From Conchocele bisecta (lineage: Eukaryota; Mollusca; Bivalvia; Lucinida; Thyasiridae), in NCBI GenBank assembly GCA_029237695.1, contig CM055279.1, positions 23,253,919 to 23,317,918 on the forward strand: DNA of 64,000 nucleotides. The letters are read 5' to 3'. Every line of letters starts with the position of its first letter. Positions within the stretch are counted from its first letter, which is position 1. Below the pieces are notes generated by a model. The model had not been told where the DNA came from. It searched no databases and worked only from the letters and a program-made list of their open reading frames with translations. This document shows, piece by piece, positions 45,391 through 54,800 of the stretch. The translations under genes and the position numbers were made by a program.

Positions 45391-45613
45391 TTTGGGCAAG
45401 TTTAGTGAAACAGTAGGCTGTCTGATCTGTGGCTACACTGGTGGCAATACAGTTGTATTACAGTGACCGCAATAACTACCTGCAACATCTCGGGACAATG
45501 TGCACATTGTCCCCGAGGTGTTACAGGTAGTTATTGCGGTCACTGTAATACGACTGTATTGCTACCAGCGTAGCCACAGATCAGACAGCCTACTGTTTCA
45601 CGAAACCTGCCCA
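45391..45613. mobile_element. Long palindrome in the likely LRRC34 3' UTR
   Basis: TTTGGGCAAGTTTAGTGAAA pairs with the complement of CTGTTTCACGAAACCTGCCC, and the arms run almost unbroken through GGCTGTCTGATCTGTGGCTA, CAGTGACCGCAATAACTACC to the centre ATGTGCACAT. It starts 68 bases after the stop codon. Confidence 0.85.
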
Positions 45614-45740
45614 AAATTGTACGGCTATATAAATAATGCAAAAACAATACATTTTTTTATATTAAATTATAGCAAAATTTAAGAATGGGACCACTTTTTA
45701 TTTCGCGAAATTTGGTCAAATATTGATTTTGTTAACCTCC
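45590..45740. mobile_element. H14 element, left half only
   Basis: CTGTTTCACGAAACCTGCCC, AATGCAAAAACAATACAT and TTATTTCGCGAAATTTGG match the H14 element at 24146. It overlaps the palindrome's right border. Confidence 0.65.
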
Positions 45741-45744
45741 AATA
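45661..45744 (+). promoter_or_regulatory. LRRC34: Candidate polyadenylation signals of LRRC34
   Basis: ATTAAA at 45661 and AATAAA at about 45739 are the first hexamers after the stop codon. Use of either would place the palindrome at 45391 inside the 3' UTR. Confidence 0.35.
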
Positions 45745-45816
45745 AATCAATTTGATTGGTCCAGATTGAGCACAGCACATCCTCGACCAATTAAACTTTG
45801 AGATTTTGAGTATGAG

Positions 45817-46169
45817 CAGAGCTCCAGATAAGCTGCGTATTTGCTTAAATACCCAATTAAATTGCCAAAAACCCAATTGAAATCAGAAGTACCTTTATCA
45901 TGCTGCAGAAAACAATAAACAGACCACAAATATAACGCATTTTTTCTTATTTTCCATGAAAACACATCTTGGTAGTTCATTAGAATTGTCTCCAACAATT
46001 CTAATGAAATGCCAAGACATGTTAAAAACTTTTCATTTCGAAGCAAACTATTCAATAATTGCTGTCTGTTGATGTGTAACAGTAGTGTGATTTTATTTGA
46101 AATAGCCAATTGCTTCAGAAATGTTGGGAGTGACAATACTCGATTACTAATTCCTTATCTGGAGCCCTA
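45817..46169. mobile_element. CTCCAGATAAG MITE (H7)
   Basis: CAGAGCTCCAGATAAGCTGC and CCTTATCTGGAGCCCTA ends. The centre is shortened (GTCTCCAACAATT). Confidence 0.8.
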
Positions 46170-46250
46170 GTACTTACATCCAGTTCAGCCTGAAACCAGA
46201 ACGTATATCAACTGAATTGATCATGGCCTACACTGTTCACTAATGAGTTT

Positions 46251-46560
46251 GTAGCCGATTTCACCGACATTGCAAAGGATACTTATCTAGCAAAGTGTTT
46301 TTGAGGGAGTAATCATTTATTTTTCCCGAAATGCATTATTTTATATAGAACTAACGACTGCATATGTTTGATGATTAAAAATATGCAGAATTATTATACT
46401 GAATTTATTACATTATCACAGCCACATCATGCACATGGCTGTGATAATGTAATAAATTCAGTATAATAAAAATAAATAAATAAATTTATCCTTAAATTGA
46501 AAACTTCTCCCTCAAATGTACCGTACTTAGTAAGAAAAGTTTACTTTGGGTGTACCCAAG
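46251..46560. mobile_element. Hairpin MITE family H2
   Basis: GTAGCCGATTTCACCGACAT at the left. The hairpin loop is CATCATGCACATG. The right arm is degraded after CTTCTCCCTCAAA. Confidence 0.78.
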
Positions 46561-46754
46561 TTGCCGCAAGAAATCCGATCAATAGCCTATGTGAGGAAGG
46601 AGAGCACTGGCCGTGTAAGTTTGTTGAATTAGGGGTGGCATCAACGTTGAGGAAGTTCAGATATATAGACAAGTGTGGGAGGAGAAATGTAGCCATCCAA
46701 AAATATGCCTGTGATAGTGTAGTAAGAAATGTGATTTTATATTGAGAATTATGT

Positions 46755-47062
46755 TATTTATTAGGGCCCCGCAGAGAATCGGCAGTGCCCTATAGGTTTC
46801 GCCCTGTCTGTCTGAGCGTCCGTCTGTCTGTCCGTTTATTTTTTGAAAGTTTTGTAAGTTTCTCAAATCACCTATAATTTCCATTTGCCTTCAGCTAATA
46901 TCTTCATATTGCACTCATGCATTACTAGTAACGATACATCCTTCAACATTAATACAATTACCCTCTCTACTGATCGTACGTCCGTGTGTATATTTATTTT
47001 TTGGAAAGTTTCTGTAAGAGTTTCTCAAGGCCCTAAGCGCGTTGACGGACCACATTTTCTAT
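46755..47062 (+). mobile_element. Short pearl-like element P10
   Basis: The left end AGGGCCCCGCAGAGAATCGG and AGTGCCCT can fold. Two diverged cores (AAGTTTCTCAAATCACCTAT, TTCAGCTAATATCTTCATAT) follow, then a GACGGACCACATTTTCTATT right end. The same core type, inverted, makes up 60850-61840. Confidence 0.55.
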
Positions 47063-47119
47063 TTTCATCTTGTATGTTACACGTTATCTTGCATTTCTAA
47101 AAAGCACCTTGTTATACAC

Positions 47120-47476
47120 TATAGGAATGAATGGCCTTTTTGTGGAATTTATCGGGGTATAAACTTGGAAAAGTCGCGGGAATACTGGACGAAGGCCGGA
47201 AGGCCTCGTCCAGTATTCCCGCGACTTTTCCAAGTTTATATCCCCGATATATTCCACAAAAAGGCCATTCATTCCTTATAATTCCAGCATTTGAAATAAA
47301 TTCATCAAGAAAATGTGTTTATTTTCCGTTTTCTTAAGAATTATTTTAACTGCGCCTCACGGTTACGGAAATTAGTTTGGCGTGGGAGTTTACTGGGATA
47401 TAAACTTTGGACAGAGACTTGCTACGGGCCAATCAAATGTTAGGGAATTGTGTAAATATTTTTGTGCTGGAATTAT
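47120..47476 (+). mobile_element. Composite hairpin element H1 (best copy)
   Basis: Complete modules Y and X with near-perfect arms around GGCCGGAAGGCC. Ends TTTTTGTGCTGGAATTAT. Confidence 0.88.
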
Positions 47477-47477
47477 A

Positions 47478-47558
47478 TTGTTTTAAAGTCCCTCTTTCTA
47501 TTAAATTTTCGACCACATGTGGTCGAAAATTTAATAAAAAGAGTGACTTTAAAACAAT
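47478..47558. repeat. 81-bp hairpin abutting H1
   Basis: ATTGTTTTAAAGTCCCTCTT and the complement AAGAGTGACTTTAAAACAAT enclose TAAATTTTCGACC-ACATGT-GGTCGAAAATTTA. Confidence 0.82.
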
Positions 47559-47989
47559 GTGTATTACCGGTAAATGTGCTTGCCTTCGGAGGTTATTGAA
47601 AATTACATGAAGTTATATTTCTGTTCTGTGGGAGTCAAACTCAATGCTTTCCAGCTATTTACCATGCAAGTACAGACAAGCATTCATGATTTACACCAGA
47701 AACACCTAAATATCTGAATTTTGTTTTGTGTGTTATAATACATACAGCCTGGTGTGCTAATGTGCACTTCCAATGTTGAACACATTGGTATATGCAGTTT
47801 TACGGAGAGATGTGTAATTTCTGCAAACACCCGGAAACCAATATCTATGATAAACGTGTTGATGATCCGGACACATGGTTATGTCGGAGGTCTTTACACA
47901 AATGTGCAACTGCGTAAATATAGAAAACTACTCCGCATTGATATGCATGTCTCCTAAGCTACAGCAGATTAACTAACGTGCAAAGATTT
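47559..47989. other. No gene seen
   Basis: Intergenic. A 67-codon open frame at 47754-47957 has no supporting signal. Confidence 0.4.
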
Positions 47990-48505
47990 GCCTACTGTCT
48001 GTTCCACGTTTTGCTGCCGAGGAACTTTTGGCTATTAAACACATTAAATCTAAAAAATATTTAAAAGTAAGCAATTTTTTATCAATAACAAAAAAGTCAC
48101 CCTCCCCAAAAAAAATTATTTGATGAAATTCCATAAAATATTGATTTGTTTTTTAAATATTTTTTTTATTTGTGGACCGATTTTCAAAATCTAACTTGTT
48201 TTCTTAATTACATCATTTTCAAGCTATCTCGCCAGGTTTCGGAGTCCATTTCCAAATTGTTTTGTTTTTTGATCCTTCAGGATCAAAAAATTGACTCCCC
48301 ATGTTAAATTCCCATAGGAAAATTGTTTTTTCGCAATAAAATCAATATTTGATGGAATTTCATCAAACAACATTTTTTGGTGAGGGTGACTTTTTTGTTA
48401 TTGATGAAAAAGTATTTAGTTTTAAATATTTTTTAGATTTAATGTGTTTAATAGCCAAAAGTTTGTCGGCAGCAAAACGTGGAACAGCTAGCTAGACAGT
48501 AGGTT
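47990..48505. mobile_element. Inverted-repeat element family H5
   Basis: CTACTGTCTGTTCCACGTTT then TGGCTATTAAACACATTAAA at the left; the mirrored TTTAATGTGTTTAATAGCCA then GCAAAACGTGGAACAG and AGACAGTAG at the right. The centre is near GATCCTTCAGGATC. Confidence 0.82.
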
Positions 48506-48632
48506 CATTGCAAGATCTTGGAAAATATTTTTCAAGGGCTAATTATGTCACAATGTCCCTGTTTCAGTCCGAGAGCCATACATAAAACAGATAAGTCGTT
48601 CAGAAATAAAACAATGATAAAAAGATAGTTAA

Positions 48633-48902
48633 GTAGCCGATTTCACCAAAATTGCTCAGTATATTTATCTAGCAAAGTATACTTTGAGGGAGTAATCATT
48701 TATCTTCCCAAAATGCATTATTTCATATAGGACTAACGACTGCATATAATTGATGATTAAAAGTATGCAGACTTATTATACTGAATTTATTACATTATCA
48801 CAGCCAAAATGGCTATGATAATGTAATAAATTCAGTATAATAAAAATTAATAAATTAATTCTTAATTGAAAGTGTACTTGTAATTTTGATGAAATAGGCT
48901 AC
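48633..48902. mobile_element. Hairpin MITE family H2
   Basis: GTAGCCGATTTCACCAAAAT to TTTGATGAAATAGGCTAC. The right arm lacks the AAAGTATACTT block. Confidence 0.8.
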
Positions 48903-48975
48903 AAGTACTGTATATCATTGCCTCCTGGCCCTACGAGACGAGGTGCAAACAAGTTATCAACAAAATTATTGGTCT

Positions 48976-49240
48976 GGGGCACGTTTCACTAAACTTCCTA
49001 CGACTAAAATGTTCATTAACAACTTTTTCTTGTAAACAAATATTGGATTTACATTTATTGAGCATAGGCTGCATATGCAACCTATGCTCAATAAATGTAA
49101 ATCCAATATTTGTTTACAAGAAAAACAACTTATGCAGCCTATGCTCAATAAATGTAAATCCATCAATTGAAATTTCCAGACGATTCTAAATTTGCACTTA
49201 CGAAGATTTTAGTCGTACAAAGTTTAGTGAAACAGGCCCC
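48976..49240. mobile_element. Hairpin MITE family H3 with duplicated hairpin
   Basis: GGGGCACGTTTCACTAAACT at the left, AGTTTAGTGAAACAGGCCCC at the right. The AGCCTATGCTCAATAAATGT segment is present twice. Confidence 0.8.
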
Positions 49241-49289
49241 AGATTGAGATTACAAAGCACACAAAAATGTTAATCAGTAGAACCTTTCT

Positions 49290-49702
49290 GATATTGTGGG
49301 AGTGGGTGGCAGGTGGGAGCACGCGATGGGTAATTTAACGATCGGGGTTAATTCTTACCGGAATCCCGACTGGAGACCTGGTTTGGCCCTTACATAATGT
49401 CTTTGGCATTTTGTATGTGACAGTTGAATCTGGTTATACCCCTTATGTGAGTATTACGATTATTCGTAATCCTATTTTAGGGGAAGGGGCCAAGTGACTT
49501 TGGTGTGGTATGGACCTGCCACCAGGTCAGGTTATTCTAATTTCAGGGCTGAATATATTGTTTCTCGATGTAAATATTAAGTTCTGATTTTGGAATTTTC
49601 CCCCCAATGCAGCAGGTTAAAACGGGATCGAACCCGTTTGCCCGGCCTTACATGACCTTAGCTGTTGATAGGCCGTTAAAAACCAATAAACAAACAAACA
49701 AA
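49290..49702 (+). mobile_element. SINE S1, full length
   Basis: Flanked by CTTTCTGA at both ends (about 49284 and 49703). Head GTGGGTGGCAGGTGGGAGCA, B-box-like region, central TTATTCTAATTTCAGGGCTG, tail AATAAACAAACAAACAAA. Confidence 0.82.
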
Positions 49703-50020
49703 CTTTCTGAACAGGACTGTGACCATTTTAGAGAGGTTCCACTGCGCATGTTACTCATGTTCACATCATTGAAAATAAATAAAATCTATTAATGTTTCAT
49801 GTTTTATTTTATACTTGTTTGAATTGTTTCCATTATAATATTTTGCCTTAAAAAAAGTTCCGTCCATTTAACCTTTAATTTGTCTAATTATTTCGGACTT
49901 TTCTAATATGGTTCAGGTTGAATGGTTGCATGGATACATGTATACGATAGTGGCTCATAAATGAACATGGGTATTGCCATTGTGTATCTGTGATTGATTG
50001 ATTGATTGATGGATGGATTG
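49703..50020. other. No gene seen
   Basis: AT-rich intergenic stretch. A GATTGATTGATTGATG simple repeat lies at about 49990. Confidence 0.4.
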
Positions 50021-50021
50021 A

Positions 50022-50178
50022 TTTGTGGTGGGTGGTTGGTCGTGCGAACACGACGGCGTAAATTAACGGTAAGGGTTCCTGATTATCGGGATCACGATTT
50101 GCCTGGTTTGGCCCTGGGGTAAGTTTTTATGTTTGGCTCTTTTTATAGGCCGTTAAAACACCAATAAACAAACAAACG
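50022..50178 (+). mobile_element. SINE S1b, internally deleted
   Basis: Head GGTTGGTCGTGCGAACACGA and GGCGTAAATTAACGGTAAGG, then a jump to TATAGGCCGTTAAAACACCA and the CAAACAAACG tail. The central domain is missing. Confidence 0.7.
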
Positions 50179-50179
50179 A

Positions 50180-50595
50180 CAAACATGTGTGGGAAGTATG
50201 AACTTGATCAGTGGAAAACTGTAGGACTAGTTCGCGGTACAAGACTACAAGTTTACGGAAGGACGGACAATGCCACAAAATAATGCGTCCCGCATTTCAA
50301 GAGAAAGTAAAATTAAATAAAAAAGAATTTATTATTATTATTGCTAAATATAGCATACATGTTTCCCACTGGGGCGCTCGCATTTGGTAGCCACGTACCT
50401 TGCTTTGACTAGACACTAGGTCATCGACTACATCACCGATAGAATTCAGATCACATTTTTAAATTCAGGTAATTTTTTGATCATGCACATCAAGTGTTAA
50501 AGGGTCAGATACTTAACGGTGAAAGGGTTAATGATATTCTGACCAGTGTACCTAGTTCTAGACGAGCTAACACCCGCTACAGTACATGCTCATCT
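50180..50595. other. No gene seen
   Basis: Intergenic with no recognised feature. Confidence 0.4.
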
Positions 50596-51358
50596 GTAGC
50601 CGATTTCACCGAAATTGGTAGGTGGTGGTCGGGCGAACTAGATGGCGTAAATTAATGGTAGGGGTTCCTCCTTATAGGAATCACTATTTGCCTGGTTTGG
50701 CCCTCCGGTACGTTTTTGTCTTTGGCTCTTTTATTACCTGGGAGTTAAATTGGGTTATTGCCCATTATAAAAGTAGTAAGTTTATTACTGATCCTACTGC
50801 TTTTGGGAGGGGCCAAGTGATTCTGGTGTGGCGAGGACCTGACATCAGATCAGGATTATTCTGATTTCAGGGCTGAATATAGTTTTGTTATTGTAAATAT
50901 TATGTTCTGATTTTGGGATTTTCCCCCTATTTATACATGTACTTGAAAATGTACATGTACTTGTACAGGTAATATATGGGATTTAGTACTAAACCCATTG
51001 ACCCGGCCTTAAATGACCTTAGCTGTTGATAGGCCGTTAAACCCCAACAAACAATTCACCAAAATTGCTAAGTATACTTATCTTGCTAAGTACACTTTGA
51101 GGGAGAAACATTCAAATTAAGGTTAAATTTATTAATTTTTATTATACTGAAGTTATTACATTACTACAGCCATTTTGGCTGTGATAATGAAATAAATTCA
51201 GTATAATAATTATGCATATTTTTATGTATATTAATTATTTTAATCATCAAAGATACGCAGTCGTTAGTTCTATATCAAATAATGCATTTTGGGAAAAATA
51301 AATGATTAAAGTATACTTAGCTAGATAAGTATGCCAGTCATTTTGGTGAAATCGACAA
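50596..51358. mobile_element. H2 MITE split by a SINE
   Basis: The left border GTAGCCGATTTCACCGAAAT is at 50596; the rest runs from 51055 to GTGAAATCGACAACTG. Removal of the SINE and one duplication copy restores a normal H2. Confidence 0.85.
50618..51054 (+). mobile_element. SINE S1b nested in H2
   Basis: Flanked by a 13-bp duplication, TTCACC(G/A)AAATTG (50605-50617, 51055-51067). Head GTAGGTGGTGGTCGGGCGAA, centre TTATTCTGATTTCAGGGCTG, tail GTTAAACCCCAACAAACAA. Confidence 0.88.
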
Positions 51359-51400
51359 CTGGGGGCGACATTGATAGTACATGAATACATGTATTTTTTA

Positions 51401-51406
51401 TTTATT
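51401..51406 (-). promoter_or_regulatory. AATAAA polyadenylation signal of the UPF0488 gene
   Basis: On the minus strand AATAAA lies 15 bases after the stop codon, inside AAAAATAAATAAAAAATACA. It implies an unusually short 3' UTR of perhaps 30-45 bases. Confidence 0.55.
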
Positions 51407-51420
51407 TTTACAACACAAGA

Positions 51421-51800
51421 TCAAGTTTTATTTGAATCACTGAAGTTAAATTTGAATGCATTATCGCTCCTCTCAAATGTGAAACCAGCAGAGCCAGCGT
51501 CACCTGAAGAAGAACACACAGTTGGTTTCCATTGTGATCTATTATCCCTGCCGGCGTTCTCACAGTTCTCTTTCTCATCAACCTTCCCCGAATCATCATC
51601 AGTCAAACTTATATTGAAGTTGAATTTGAATGTATTCTGAACCTCTTCACACGTCTGATTGACCGCCCCTCTGTTGTCCTCGACATCCAGGGTTGTGTCG
51701 CGGGGCAGCTCGCCACTTGACTGGCTTCCACTCTTCTTGTAGAACTGAGATTTTACGCTGCCCATCTCCACACCGGACGACAGCTTCACTTTCTTCGCCG
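51421..51800 (-). CDS. UPF0488 homologue, last exon
   Basis: Acceptor GCCTGTTACAG; stop TGA at 51423-51421. After two bases completing Ala it reads AKKVKLSSGVEMGSVKS, a Ser/Asp/Glu-rich middle, FKFNFNISLTDDDSGKVDEK, and ends AFKFNFSDSNKT. The duplicated FKFNF motif is unusual for the family as I recall it. Confidence 0.85.
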
Positions 51801-54800
51801 CTGTAACAGGCAATAGTTTTCCATATGAATGACAGGATTTATTTCCCCTTGGTGTTCGTAAAGCTGATATTGTTACATGACTGCCGTTGTTCGACACCGC
51901 TCACAGCCATGTTCAAACGTACAGCGCGTGCTGTTTGACCATGGCTGTAGACAATGCTCATTCCGGTCCCAAGTCAACACCTACGTAATGCATGTGTATC
52001 GTGACGTTACTAGAACGTGCCATTACGTCATCAGACCAGTTAACAGTGGGTGGTGTTCGGGCGAATGAGACGGCGTAAATTAACGGTATTGGTTCCTCCT
52101 TATAGGATCACGATTTGCCTGGTTTGGCCCTCAGGTACGTTTTTATCTTTGGCTCTTTAGTTACCTGGGAGTTGAATTAGGTTATTGCCCATTATAAAAG
52201 TAGTAAGATTATTACTGATCCTACTGCTTTTGGGAGGGTCCAAGTGATTCTGGTGTGGTGAGGACCTGGCATCAGGTCAGGATTATTCTGATTTCAGGGC
52301 TGAATATATAGTTTTGTTATTGTAAATATTCAGTTCTGATTTTGGGATTTTCCCCCATTTGTACATGTACTTGAACATGTACATGTACTTGTACGGGTAA
52401 TATATGGGATTTAGTACTAAACCCATTGACCCGGCCTTAAATGACCTTAGCTGTTGATAGGCCGTTAACTCCCAACAAACAAACAAACGGACCAGTTAAC
52501 AACGGTTGCACTGATATTTTGAAATTGGCGTGGCTGCATCACGCGACGTATACTACTGCTCCGGAATATGCATGTGTAAATCAACAGTTTGAATGGAGCA
52601 GTACCCAAAGTACTACATATATATGCTTTCATTGCATGATATTTCCGACGGAAATGTAACAATAACGTTCGACCATGTCCAGCCGTGGGTAAACGTTTGC
52701 CGCGGCACTCGGGAACTGTTTGAACCCGCGGCCTACGGCCTTGGGGTTCAAACAGTTCCCGAGTGCCACGGCAAACGTTTACCCACATTTGGATATTGTC
52801 GAACCGTATAATGGAACAAATCCATAGCACAAGTTTGCAGAATTTACAAGTACACTGTGTCAAAAGAAAAACAGCAGACAACAATATTTGTTTCCAGCAT
52901 TTTAAGGGTTAATGTGGCCGTGCTGTTCCAACTACTGTCTATTCACACTTTGCTGCCGACAAACGTTTTGGCTATTAAACATCATAAATGTAAAAAGTAT
53001 GTAAATGTAAGTACATTTTGATCAGTAACAAAGAAGTCACCCTCCTCAATAAAATGCATTGATGAAATTCCATCACATATTGATTGTATTGCAAAAAAAC
53101 AATGGGAATTTAACATGAGGGCTAAAAATAGATTTTTTTAAATGTTTTTTTTAATTTGTTGATCGATTTTCAAAATCTAACTTTTCATTTCTTAGTTACA
53201 TCAGTTCCAAGCTACCTCGCCAGGTTTCGGAGTCTATTTATTTTTCGACCTTGCAGGTCGCTCGCTCTCCAGCCCCTTTTGCCCCATGTGAAATTTGATT
53301 TGTTTAGCAATAAAATCAATAATTCATGAAACTTCAAATAAAAACAAGCCGAGGCATTTGACATGATCATGGGCATGCGCTAAAGTAAGCATCACAAAAA
53401 CCGTCAGAGAAGTGCAAGCTTAAAACACGAAAAAGGTCAAGGTTGTTTCTACAACCATGTGAAGGTCAAAAAGGTAAATATCATGATAATGTTGGCATAA
53501 CTGTGTTCCAAATGCTCACATGTATCAAGTGTCCAAATATTGAAGCAATCCATCAAGTAACAGTAATGTTATAAGATGATGAAGAAACTTGTACAAAGTT
53601 TATGACATTTTGGATGACAACGACGACGGAAAAAGCGGCGTCTATAGTGTATCTTGCACATCCTGTTCACTAATGAGGCTATAAAATAAGCAACATCCAG
53701 TAGAACTCCTCAAAACGGACACCCAGAAAGCATGAATGTATTTAATGTTGACATGATTCTCTACATGATATACCGTTGTTTCACGATAGTAGAGAAACCA
53801 AAATGGCCGTGGAGTGTCGGAAGTCTCCAGCAGTGGTTTGACCGTATTGGAACACAGTTAGAGCTCATCTCACTCAACTACAGTGGAGCTTCTCTCGCCC
53901 AGACACAAATAGGAGTACTGCATAAATGTTTGCATGCTGTGTAATAATGAACATACACTGTAATTTCTGTTAAATTGAACCCCTCTATACTAGACACACT
54001 GGTAAGCCCCCCGGGTGGTCAGATGCTCCACACACGTTGAAGTAACGGACCGAGGTCTATAAATACATTAAATATACCTAAAAGCATAAGGGAAAAAAAA
54101 TATAAGCTAAACAAAATATTTGTTTACTCTCTCATACTTTTCTGTGTATATGAGGGAGTAAAAAAATAATTTGTTTAGCTTATTTTTTTTCTTCAATTAT
54201 TAATGCTTTTAGGTATATTTAATGTATGTATAGACCTCGGTCAGTTACTTCAACCTGTGATGCTCCATTGTACCTGCTGCACTTTTCACCTCTTCTTCTC
54301 GCATCTTTTTACGATAATCTCCAAACGTGTTTCGCATTGCTTGTCTCTTCTTCACCATTGGTGATTTAGAACTTTGCAGAATTTTCAGCACCTTCTTGGC
54401 TTCTTGTGCTGAAATAAAATGTTCGGTAACTTGTGCCAAAGATGTGACTACAGAAATGTGCGACCAGTGTAGATCCAAATCAGCCTGTGCATCTGTGACA
54501 CGTCAACAGTCATACTTCTAACAAGCACTATAGATCATTATCTACGGAGCCCCGCAGGGGACGTAGAATTCTTTTTTATTAACCCTTTACCCCTAAGTAA
54601 CTGAATGGGCTGCGATATGTTAATTTTGCAACCAATCCAATCATCGCAAAATGATTTTCAGACTTCCATTTATAACAAGAGCTGTAGGAGAACAGCATAG
54701 CTCGACTACGAGGGTGTCGATGTACACATAGCTTGACAAAGAAGGTGGCTGCGGCCTACATAAAAACCTTAACCAAGGTTGACTAAAAACATTAACCAAG

